This document shows positions 1 through 7,763 of a DNA stretch of 64,000 nt, piece by piece (the stretch's first letter is position 1; the number at the start of each line of letters is the position of its first letter). The notes beneath the pieces were generated by a model. That model was not told where the DNA came from and made no database searches. It saw nothing but the letters and a program-made list of their open reading frames with translations. A program made the translations under genes and the position numbers. The stretch lies in NCBI RefSeq assembly GCF_900115665.1, contig NZ_FOXH01000007.1:62001-126000 (forward strand). Reading direction: 5' to 3'. Source of the DNA: Pseudarcicella hirudinis. Its GTDB lineage: Bacteria > Bacteroidota > Bacteroidia > Cytophagales > Spirosomataceae.

Positions 1-525
1 AAAATACCTGTTACAAACCCCTTTCCCTGAAATTCTCTTCTGAGCAAAATCGAATGTGATATTTGGCTCAGGCTCCTTATTTTCAACAGGTTCTCCTTTG
101 GAAATAAAATCTGTCAGAACCCATGTAATATTTTTAGAAGATACGGAGAAGCTTTCAGATAAAACAGGCTTTTTTGAAACTTTCTTTCCTGGAATCTTAC
201 TGATAATATCTCTCAGCGTATATTTTAAAGAGGAAGCATCCGCAGGAGGATTTACAACTTTCGATACTGTAACCAACAACTCATACTGAAATCCGGGCTG
301 ATATTCAAAACCATCAATACTATTATAAAAATTCTCCCATTTCTTTTCAGGAGAACTTTTCACCAGAAGGCATTTCATTTTTCCGGCACCGGCAGAACAA
401 TCTGCCTGATGATCAGCAACAATCAGTTTTTTATACGGAGAAATGAGACTGTTATCTGTTTTTCCTTTAAGCTGTGCCTGAAGGGAAAATGCGGTAAATA
501 AAAACAAAAGCAGTTTAATTTTCAT
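1..525 (-). CDS. DUF4377/META-domain secreted protein (partial, C-terminus off the left edge)
   Basis: An ATG at 525 opens a frame of 175 codons that runs uninterrupted to the left edge, so this is the N-terminal part of a gene. Residues 1-18 form a Sec signal peptide ending in LQAQ. Residues about 48-105 fit the DUF4377 pattern: MKCLLVK, then W..FY..I.GFEY, YELLV and NPPADASSLKYTL. From about residue 135 a META (HslJ-type) domain begins, with WVLTDF, ITFDF and the CNRYF core; the rest of that domain is missing. Two-domain DUF4377-META proteins are envelope proteins of unknown exact role, and META domains are linked to heat-shock and envelope stress. The gene is followed upstream by about 120 bases of AT-rich DNA with no clear promoter. 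The identity rests on motif recognition. Confidence 0.8.
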   Translation of the reverse strand, partial: MKIKLLLFLFTAFSLQAQLKGKTDNSLISPYKKLIVADHQADCSAGAGKMKCLLVKSSPEKKWENFYNSIDGFEYQPGFQYELLVTVSKVVNPPADASSLKYTLRDIISKIPGKKVSKKPVLSESFSVSSKNITWVLTDFISKGEPVENKEPEPNITFDFAQKRISGKGVCNRYF

Positions 526-647
526 AATATCTGATTTTGATACAAAAAGCATCTATTCTGACCCAAACAACTATACAACTATAATTTTACGATTTTTACT
601 ATAAAAACTCGCAATTTGAAGTTAAAACTTTTGTTTAAATAAACCAA

Positions 648-674
648 AAAACCTCCAAAATGATTGGAGGTTTT
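648..674 (-). terminator. intrinsic terminator of the DUF4136 lipoprotein gene
   Basis: An 11-bp perfect stem (648-658 with 664-674) has a 5-base loop. Read leftward it is followed by a run of six T. It lies 39 bases past the stop codon of the gene ending at 713. Confidence 0.8.
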
Positions 675-712
675 GTTTCATCGTTAAATAGAAATTGATT
701 TTAGAGTATATA

Positions 713-1252
713 TTATCTTATTGCTACATAGCCATTGGCTGTCGCTTTGTAATTGTCAAAAATACTTCTGGTAGCACTTCTCAGAACACGGTCTTCCAAG
801 CGATGTCTTTTCCCGAACAGCTCGGTTGCGTATCCCATCCAGAATGGTTTCTGCGTCCGTCTGTCTATCATTTGTATAACCAATGTGCCATTCTTCAAGG
901 CAAGTCTGTGCATTTCGCTGCGCTCCTGCGGGGAAGATGAACCGACAGAAATCTTCCTGATATCTGCCATTTTACAATTCCTGTCAAAAACAGAATATGA
1001 AATAACAATATCAGCGTTCTGGCTTACCTGTTTAAAACCCCGGTATGACATCTGATTCCCGATTTCATCCAGAATAACATTCTCGTCAAAATTAGAGTTT
1101 TCAGGAAAATTTATATCCTTTACTAAAGCAAATGTGTGATTATCAGTATTTTTTAACAGGAAATCATCGTTAGATCTAACCGTAATTTTCTCACTTGCAC
1201 ACGAAGAAATTCCGAATGCAACTGCTAGCAGAGCAAAGTATATTCTATTCAT
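713..1252 (-). CDS. DUF4136-type lipoprotein
   Basis: The frame is open further upstream to 1321, but the ATG at 1252 is preferred because it directly starts a lipoprotein signal peptide (MNRIYFALLAVAF...ISSCAS, lipid-modified Cys18). The mature part of about 160 residues has the layout of DUF4136 proteins: a conserved N-terminal strand region (HTFALVKDINFP), a helix with an ILDEIG...RGF stretch, then QNADIVISYSV and a C-terminal segment ending in FDNY. Such proteins are small periplasm-facing lipoproteins of unknown biochemical function. The gene stands alone, with its own terminator downstream. Assignment to DUF4136 is from pattern memory and is moderately sure; the lipoprotein call is strong. 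Confidence 0.75.
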   Translation of the reverse strand: MNRIYFALLAVAFGISSCASEKITVRSNDDFLLKNTDNHTFALVKDINFPENSNFDENVILDEIGNQMSYRGFKQVSQNADIVISYSVFDRNCKMADIRKISVGSSSPQERSEMHRLALKNGTLVIQMIDRRTQKPFWMGYATELFGKRHRLEDRVLRSATRSIFDNYKATANGYVAIR

Positions 1253-1719
1253 CGCTGATTTTGTGATATAAAATTTTGAGATTGTTTTCCACAAAATCAA
1301 TACTTTACTTATAAAAATCAACTGATATACGGCTGATTCTCTTCAGGTATTAAGCAATGGCTTTATGGTTTTCCTGTTTTTATAACACAAAATTAGACGA
1401 TAAGTTTCATTAAAATATAACTTTACTCATATTTTTTTGTATTTATTTAAAAAATACAAATTTATCCTGAAAAGAAGAATCGTCATCAAAAACCTGTTTT
1501 TCTCTATTTTTATAAAAAATCAGCATTTTTAATAAAATTCAAAACCTCATATTCAGAAATACCAGATTTTATGTAAAAATATATCAGATTTAAAACCTCA
1601 TATAAAAAGTAAATCCTTCCCCAAAGGAGAAGGACTTAACGTCAAAATCCAAAAACAATCTCAAAAGCAAAAGCATGAAAACCGGCTGTTCTTCTGGTTA
1701 GAAGGGTACCGATAACATT
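1253..1719. other. AT-rich intergenic region
   Basis: No gene is visible on either strand. The stretch holds the upstream region of the lipoprotein gene at its left end and a probable terminator of the Hint-domain gene (1610-1638) at its right. The middle is low-complexity A/T sequence. Confidence 0.6.
1610..1638 (-). terminator. probable terminator of the Hint-domain gene
   Basis: A hairpin pairs 1614-1622 with 1626-1634 around an AAA loop, with one mismatch and a bulged extension to 1610/1638. Leftward it is followed by T-rich sequence. It is about 80 bases past the stop codon at 1720. Confidence 0.5.
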
Positions 1720-2679
1720 CTATTTCTCTAACACAACCACCGAATTGATCAGGTAGTTGTCTTTATCTGTATGAAGGTTATACACCTTCCCGACTTTTCT
1801 TGCGTTGATTTTAGTCGTAAAGACTTTATAGGTATTAAAGGTCTGGTTTTCAGGGTTGAAAACAATTACTTCATCTCCCACAGACAAATTCCCCATTTTT
1901 GATTGTCCTTTTGCAGTCATAACCGGATGGTTTGCTGTGGCTTCCAGACTAATACTGCTGAAAGTTGAGTTTACCGAAGCTGTAAGTGCATTTGCAGGAT
2001 CAGTTAAAGTTATCTGAACAAGTTCAAACTGTTTACCGGAGTGAATCTGAACCTGCTCAACTTTTGTCATTTCAGCCTTTTCAGAAAGAGAATTAAAACT
2101 CAGCACTTCGTCTCCGGTTTTTACCAGAGCGATGTCTTTCTCTGTACCATCCGCCATTTTTACTTTGGCATCAGCCGGAAAGCAATACTCATACTTATCC
2201 TCTTTCTTATCACCCGCAGCAAGTGCCACGCCTGAAAATTCTTTTGCCAAAACAAATGCAATACAAGAAGAGAAACCCATTACAGCCTTTTCTCCGTCTT
2301 TCAGATCATCAATGTATTTTCCCCATACTTCCTTTTCAGCCAATGGATTAGGAATACAAAGTGCTATTCTCTTTCCGTCCTTCGGAGTTGTGAAAATTGC
2401 CAGACTCCCGACATCCTTCATTTTAGTAGCTTCAAGGATTTTATACAAATAAATGCGTCTTTCAATCCCGTCACTAAACTTAAAAACATAAGGAGGGTTT
2501 TCGTTATCAAGAATAAAATTGCCTTGTTTAACGTAGGTATCTTTATCCGGATTTTTAATGGTCAGCTTCTTAACCGCATCAAAATCTGCAGAAGTAATAC
2601 CTCCTTTTTCGGTTTCTTCCTGTGAAAATGAGGCAAAACTTACTAAAAAAGTAAAAAAGAGTATAAGTAATTTTTTCAT
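1720..2679 (-). CDS. secreted protein with a C-terminal Hint (hedgehog/intein) domain
   Basis: The 319-residue product has a Sec signal peptide (residues 1-20, ending FASFSQ). Residues about 25-160 form a domain I do not recognise. A Hint fold follows: the N-terminal nucleophile Cys166 in the context YCFPADAKVKMADG, an I..V..GDEVLS strand pair, and the block-B motif TANHP (His251), matching the TxxH of inteins and hedgehog autoprocessing domains. The protein stops at NYLINSVVVLEK, close to where the domain's last strand should be, so there is no C-extein and no terminal His-Asn. In known Hint proteins the Cys and TxxH drive an N-S acyl shift; here that would release or esterify the N-terminal domain. 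Autoprocessing is inference; the domain call is firm. It is separated from the upstream oxidase gene by 120 bases. Confidence 0.8.
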   Translation of the reverse strand: MKKLLILFFTFLVSFASFSQEETEKGGITSADFDAVKKLTIKNPDKDTYVKQGNFILDNENPPYVFKFSDGIERRIYLYKILEATKMKDVGSLAIFTTPKDGKRIALCIPNPLAEKEVWGKYIDDLKDGEKAVMGFSSCIAFVLAKEFSGVALAAGDKKEDKYEYCFPADAKVKMADGTEKDIALVKTGDEVLSFNSLSEKAEMTKVEQVQIHSGKQFELVQITLTDPANALTASVNSTFSSISLEATANHPVMTAKGQSKMGNLSVGDEVIVFNPENQTFNTYKVFTTKINARKVGKVYNLHTDKDNYLINSVVVLEK

Positions 2680-2799
2680 AAATTATCTCTGATGTTTTAA
2701 TTGAGAATCTGAAAAAGCATTTTCAAAACTGAACGTTTCAACCGATTCTGCACAATGTTTTATTAATCAAAAGTTTATTCAATTTCTCTGTTTCCTGTT

Positions 2800-4341
2800 C
2801 TAACTCTGGCTGACTCTCTTATGAAGGGCCTCAGTTACCGCTCTGGCTGAAGTAAGAGCTCCCGCCATCCAGGCAGTCAGGTAAGTAGTATGTTCTCCGG
2901 CAAAATAGATTTCATCATCCGGTTTGATAAGCGCAGGATAAAATTTCTTTCTGGCACTTTCACTATATTCAGCCCAGCCTCCCTGGCTGTATTGTATTTT
3001 TTGCCAGGCCAAAGAGAACGAATGCTCAAATTCCTGGTCGTACTGAGGATGTATTTTTCTACCCTGTTCCAAAGCAACTTTTTGCCGGTCTGCAATTGAT
3101 AACTCTCCCAGTTTGGCAGCTCTGTCATGAAAATTGTAATATCCTTTCAAGACCCCTTTTTCTCCCAGAAAGTTATACGATGGATAGAAAATCTGGGTTA
3201 TATCCATATTGGTTTTAGAAATTCCTCCGAAAATCCGGTCATCTTCTTCCCAGAATCTTCTTTTAAACTGCAAACCTATCTTACCCGTGTTCATATACGG
3301 AACGAAATCCGCAGCCCTGCGAACTTCAGAAGAGAGGTCAGATTGAATATTTTTCAAAACAGGTAAAGGAATCGTACAAACACAGAAGTCGGCTTTCAAC
3401 TCTCTGGAAACTCCGGCTTTATCCTTGTAAACAATTTTCACTCCCGGTTGTGTTTTTCTGATTTCAAGCACTTCAGACTGATACTGAATCTTTCCTTCCA
3501 GTCTTTTGGCAAACGCCATCGGAATTGCATCCATACCACCAACAGGCTGCAACATAACAGGTTGCTGATTGAAGGTATATTCCCCGATATTTGAGAAAGC
3601 CGGATGAAAGAATCCTGAACGGATAATTTCCTGTAACTGATGCGCCGGAGCCGGTTCCGGAGGATTTACGCCATGCCCTCCCTGCTTTTTATAACCTCTT
3701 CTTTCAGAGCCTTTATATTTCTTCAAAACATCCAGATCTCCTTCATCTTTCAGATAAGCCACCAGCTTTTCCACATCATCTTTCGTCATCTGTTCATCTA
3801 AAGCCGACTGGTCCAGTGCTTTTACCAGTAATTCCGAGGTATATCCTCTCATATCGGTATGGATTTCCCGTATTTTTGTCCTTTGATTGGATAAAGAACC
3901 GGTTCCTTCACTATAAAAGTATGCGCCTTCATTAACATTCATGAAAATCTCCATCGGAATCTTAAATTCACGGCAATAATGAAGTGTTATTTCATGATTA
4001 TGAGGTACACGTGCTGCCCCTGCATTTAAATATAATCCACTTTCAAATTTCGCTGTCTGAGGCGCTCCACCTATTTCAGTTTCAAGCGTTCCTCCTCTGA
4101 CTGTCCAGACTCTGCCTCCTGCACGGACTCTTGCTTCGAGTATGGTACAATCATATCCTAACTTTCCTAATTCATAAGCTGTAGCCATTCCCGACAATCC
4201 TGCGCCTAAAATAATTACTTTTTTACCGGATATTTTCCCGGGCAATTCCATGGCATGTAAGGGAGCGGCATTCAATAAACCCAAACCCAGCATGGCCATA
4301 TAACCGGAACCTGTATGGTTAATAAAATCTCTTCGTGTCAT
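2800..4341 (-). CDS. Tat-exported flavin monoamine oxidase / L-amino-acid oxidase family protein
   Basis: The ATG at 4341 gives 513 residues; the frame extends to a TTG at 4353, but the ATG places the twin-arginine motif MTRRDF at the very start. The signal region runs to about residue 31. The FAD-binding Rossmann motif GAGLSG is at 46-51, followed by the ILEAR acidic residue and GGRVW (about 77-81). Near the C-terminus YFAGEHTT and the WMAGALTSA segment complete the amine-oxidase FAD site. Members oxidise primary or amino-acid amines to imines, producing hydrogen peroxide and ammonia. Tat export suggests folding with FAD in the cytoplasm and action in the periplasm. It lies 144 bases downstream of a Tat-exported aminotransferase on the same strand. 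The substrate cannot be told from sequence. Confidence 0.85.
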   Translation of the reverse strand: MTRRDFINHTGSGYMAMLGLGLLNAAPLHAMELPGKISGKKVIILGAGLSGMATAYELGKLGYDCTILEARVRAGGRVWTVRGGTLETEIGGAPQTAKFESGLYLNAGAARVPHNHEITLHYCREFKIPMEIFMNVNEGAYFYSEGTGSLSNQRTKIREIHTDMRGYTSELLVKALDQSALDEQMTKDDVEKLVAYLKDEGDLDVLKKYKGSERRGYKKQGGHGVNPPEPAPAHQLQEIIRSGFFHPAFSNIGEYTFNQQPVMLQPVGGMDAIPMAFAKRLEGKIQYQSEVLEIRKTQPGVKIVYKDKAGVSRELKADFCVCTIPLPVLKNIQSDLSSEVRRAADFVPYMNTGKIGLQFKRRFWEEDDRIFGGISKTNMDITQIFYPSYNFLGEKGVLKGYYNFHDRAAKLGELSIADRQKVALEQGRKIHPQYDQEFEHSFSLAWQKIQYSQGGWAEYSESARKKFYPALIKPDDEIYFAGEHTTYLTAWMAGALTSARAVTEALHKRVSQS

Positions 4342-4485
4342 AGGCAAAATCAAAGTGGAAAATTGAGGTCAGGACTCCGTAAATTCAGACATCTGTAAAA
4401 CTTAACTCAAATTCCCGACCTCAACTTCAGACAGTATTGCAATCAAACTCTTAACCCTGTTAAAGTACTTTAATCCCCATAAGCC

Positions 4486-5658
4486 CTAACTTACAACTTT
4501 GGTAAAAGCCTCTGTAAAAATCTTCATTTCATCCAATGTTCCGATCGAAACACGACACCAGTGCTGATGATCAAACTCCCATTTGCGTACCATTACACCT
4601 TCTGCAGACAATTTCGCCAACAGGTCAGCGCCTTTCATTTTGATTGGAAACAACACAAAATTGGTAGCGGAAGGAATATAACTGTAATCCATTTTCTTCA
4701 GAAAATCATACAGATATTGTTTGGACTCAGCGGTCTTCTCTAAAGTAAGTTTCTGAAAATCAACATCCTTAATGGCAGTAGCTGCTGCCACAAAAGAAGG
4801 AACGGATACAGAAAAACCTCCGGAAGTATATGGCTGGATCACTTTGAGGATTTCAGGTTTTGCAATGGCATAACCAACTCTCAAGCCTGCAAAAGCATAC
4901 AATTTCGACATTGTACGGAGAATCAGTACATTTTTACCGGCCTTTACCGCTTCGATGGCACATTCAGCTTTAGGCGATTTTGTATAATCGATATAAGCTT
5001 CATCTACCAGAACCGGGGTTTTATCTGAAACTTTATCGATAAAAGCATTTAATTCTGCGATTGGCAGAATTGCTCCCGTCGGATTATTGGGGTTAGTGAT
5101 ATAAACAAGGCTTTGCGAACCGTTTAAACGACCTGCAATCGCACTTAAATCGTATTGAAAATCTTTTGTCAAAGGAACTTTTTCCATTGGAATCCTCTCC
5201 TCATTGCCGGAAATATAGCAGGGATCGGCACAAATAATCTTTCCTTTCGCGCCATAAGCGATCATTGAAGCGGTTAATAACTCAGAAGAACCGGCTGCCA
5301 GCAAAATATGACTTTCAGGAACACCTTCTTTTTCAGCAATTACTTTCATCAGATCTCCCCGCACTTTAAAAGCATAACGGTTTGATTCTGAAAGTGAATC
5401 AGTAAGGGCTTTCTTCGTTTTCTCCGAAGGTCCCCATGGATTCTCGTTTGCTCCTAAACGGGCTCTGATCTGAACTGCAGGGGCAAAATGCGCATAATCT
5501 CTCTCCAACTGAAATTCCGGAGATAAACTCATATATAATTCTTGTCTCGCAATCGGACTTGCTTCTGCACGCTGAATGAAAGCAGATGCAGCGCTAATCC
5601 CTGCAGTTGCTAAAACACTCTTTTTTAGCCAATCACGGCGGTTGATGCTTGATGACAT
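4486..5658 (-). CDS. Tat-exported HisC-like class I/II aminotransferase
   Basis: The 390-residue product begins with a twin-arginine signal (INRRDWLKK, arginines 7-8, hydrophobic stretch to about residue 33). The rest is a fold-type I PLP enzyme closest to histidinol-phosphate aminotransferases: NPNNPTG (about 189-195), the DEAY motif (219-222), the Schiff-base lysine Lys252 in TMSKLYAFAGLRVGY, and a C-terminal arginine in WCRVSIG. HisC is normally cytosolic and in a his operon; here there is no his gene nearby and the protein carries an export signal, so a role in histidine synthesis is unlikely. Homologues annotated as aminotransferase with Tat signal are known in several phyla. Substrate and physiological role are unknown. 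It shares strand and neighbourhood with an amine oxidase and SusC/SusD. Confidence 0.85.
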   Translation of the reverse strand: MSSSINRRDWLKKSVLATAGISAASAFIQRAEASPIARQELYMSLSPEFQLERDYAHFAPAVQIRARLGANENPWGPSEKTKKALTDSLSESNRYAFKVRGDLMKVIAEKEGVPESHILLAAGSSELLTASMIAYGAKGKIICADPCYISGNEERIPMEKVPLTKDFQYDLSAIAGRLNGSQSLVYITNPNNPTGAILPIAELNAFIDKVSDKTPVLVDEAYIDYTKSPKAECAIEAVKAGKNVLILRTMSKLYAFAGLRVGYAIAKPEILKVIQPYTSGGFSVSVPSFVAAATAIKDVDFQKLTLEKTAESKQYLYDFLKKMDYSYIPSATNFVLFPIKMKGADLLAKLSAEGVMVRKWEFDHQHWCRVSIGTLDEMKIFTEAFTKVVS

Positions 5659-6221
5659 TTCTCTAAATGGTTTGAGTTGAAAATTCGAAATAAGATAAGC
5701 GCAAGGTTATACCAAATTTAACTTGTATAGAGACAAAAATGCGAGTAGATAATTTGTTAAAACAACTTTGGAACCAACGATTGAATTTAACCTGAAAGAG
5801 ACTTTAAAAACTGAATAAATATATCATTTTTTTTCAAAACACCCACGAGATCTTTTGAATCTCGTGGTGTATTGTTTTTAAGGTAATTTAGTCGTTGAAG
5901 TGATTTGTTATTAAATTAATCGAATAAGTAAAATGGTACTTTTTCTGGCTAAAAGTTGTTGATGAAGATTATTTAGTTGTTTGCAAATTTAATAAATATA
6001 AGTTTAATTTTTATCAATTTATTGAATATTTTTTACAAAAATCAAAAATACTAGTTTGTAAATAATCTTAAATCAAGAATTATTGTACAATATTAATACT
6101 TTAAAGTTTTATTATAAATAGAGAAAAACACTCAATTTTAACCTGAAAACAAATCAACTTATTGTACAAAATCAATAAAACATCTTCACAAATGTTAATT
6201 TCACAAAACTGATTTTAAGAC
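5659..6221. other. intergenic region between susD and the Tat aminotransferase
   Basis: No gene is visible in these 563 bases. The right part, next to susD, is very A/T rich. There is one hairpin (5839-5870). On the leftward strand 5720-5713 reads TAAATTTG, a good -7 element for the aminotransferase gene 55 bases away, but I see no well-spaced -33 element. Confidence 0.55.
5839..5870 (-). terminator. probable terminator between susD and the aminotransferase
   Basis: A 9-bp perfect stem (5843-5851 with 5859-5867) has a 7-base loop and a further 3 bp beyond a bulge. Leftward it continues into TTTTG. It lies about 350 bases past the susD stop codon, so the transcript would have a long tail. Confidence 0.5.
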
Positions 6222-7667
6222 TTATTTTGCCCACCAGAGCTTCAGTTTTTTATCATTTACCCCTCCCTGCTTGCTTAAAGCATCTTTCATATTCGGGCCG
6301 TTAAGGGTTTCTTCTGTGGAAGGATAAGGCAAACGGGTCGGAAGGACATTATCATTGGTATTAACAAGAGGAGCCTTCAAATCAGGGATGCCTGTACGAC
6401 GCTGTTCTGTCCAGGCTTCAATACCTTCTCCAAACAATGAAATCCATTTTTGTTCCATAATTTGTTTGTAACCATCCGCTCCTCCTTTATAAGCAACCGC
6501 TTTCAGAAAATCGTCTGATGGTGCAATTTTATATTGCGCATAAGAAGCATTAATGCCGTCGAGATACAATTTACCTGCATCTCCTGCCACAGAAACACCT
6601 TTATAAGCTGCTTCCGCTTTGATGAACAGCAACTCTGCATAACTCATTAACACCGCAGGAGCAGTCGCCTGGGTAAAGAATTTCCCTAATCTTGATGTTT
6701 TAGCAAGGCCTAAAGCATTCGCTTCCGTTACGTTTAAACCATTTGGGATACCCAAGTAATCTCCTCCGGCTTCCGGTTTTTCAGCATAAATGGTGATTCT
6801 TGAGTCATTTGTTGCCTGTAAACGTGAAGTCAATGACAAACTTACCCGGTGATCATCCCGTGTTTTTCTATTCTGATTAATCGGGTTATTATTCGGAGCA
6901 TCTCCCAGATATGTCAGAAATGCACAGTCATTGTAAGAAGTAAACACCGGATATTTAGCAGGATCTTTTAAAATTCTTTCCATTTCTGCTTTCACATCTA
7001 TTCCGGTATCCGTTTTACTTAAAATCCTGTTCAGTAATTTCAAACTCAACGAATTAGCGAATTTCTTCCAGCGGCTCATATCTCCTGCAAACATGATATC
7101 TCCTGTTGAAGAAACCGTCTTAGCGTTTATCATATCACTTGCTGTTTTCAAATCGGTAATCAGTCCCAGATAAATATCCTTCTGAGAGTCATATTTCGGC
7201 AATAGTTTACCATCTATTCCCTGAATAGCATCTTTATAAGGAATATCTCCATAAACATCTGTCAGCAAAGAGAAAGTCCAGGCTCTCATAATCAGACCAA
7301 TTGCCTGGTAATTTTCGTTGCCGGCAATTTTTCCCAAAGCAATAATTCTTTGAAAATCTGCCTGTGACTCAATAAAGAAATCCCTCCAGGCATTATCAAT
7401 TACATCTGTCGGGATAATGTATTGATCTATCGTTGTGTATTGAATCCTGGCCATATGCTGGGCATACAAAGGGCCAATGTCCAGACCAAGCCCTGCTCCT
7501 CCCCAGTAAATATCAACTGCCGTCTTAATACCATGAGGTAACAGCAGGTCCGGAGTCAGCGAACTGGCTTCATTCGGGTTTTTATTTACCTCATCAAATC
7601 CTTTGTCACAACTTATCGTCGTAAAAAGGGTAATAAATAATAGCGTTAATGAAAATATCTTCTTCAT
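6222..7667 (-). CDS. SusD/RagB-family outer-membrane lipoprotein
   Basis: The 481-residue product has a lipoprotein signal peptide (MKKIFSLTLLFIT...TISC, Cys20). The mature N-terminus DKGFDEVNKNPNEASSL is typical of the SusD-like group that begins with an NxNP signature. Helical TPR-like segments follow, with the usual SYAELLFIKAEAAYKG motif in the C-terminal half, and the last part (LWWAK) is short and charged. SusD proteins cap the SusC channel from outside the cell and capture glycan, peptide or other oligomeric substrates. The gene lies 96 bases downstream of susC in the same operon. No glycosidase or other polysaccharide-utilisation enzyme is adjacent, so the substrate class is open. Confidence 0.93.
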   Translation of the reverse strand: MKKIFSLTLLFITLFTTISCDKGFDEVNKNPNEASSLTPDLLLPHGIKTAVDIYWGGAGLGLDIGPLYAQHMARIQYTTIDQYIIPTDVIDNAWRDFFIESQADFQRIIALGKIAGNENYQAIGLIMRAWTFSLLTDVYGDIPYKDAIQGIDGKLLPKYDSQKDIYLGLITDLKTASDMINAKTVSSTGDIMFAGDMSRWKKFANSLSLKLLNRILSKTDTGIDVKAEMERILKDPAKYPVFTSYNDCAFLTYLGDAPNNNPINQNRKTRDDHRVSLSLTSRLQATNDSRITIYAEKPEAGGDYLGIPNGLNVTEANALGLAKTSRLGKFFTQATAPAVLMSYAELLFIKAEAAYKGVSVAGDAGKLYLDGINASYAQYKIAPSDDFLKAVAYKGGADGYKQIMEQKWISLFGEGIEAWTEQRRTGIPDLKAPLVNTNDNVLPTRLPYPSTEETLNGPNMKDALSKQGGVNDKKLKLWWAK

Positions 7668-7763
7668 ATGATTGTGTTCAGTTTTTTGATTTTTTTAAAG
7701 AAAAACCGTTGTTTCAAACCTTTATTCCACATCTTTCCGGTTTTTCAAGCTAAAATTGTTGAA

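Noticed and set aside
1-289. A plus-strand 77-codon frame near the left edge (56-289)
   Set aside because: It is the shadow of the DUF4377/META gene on the opposite strand, whose reading frame is continuous and family-like.
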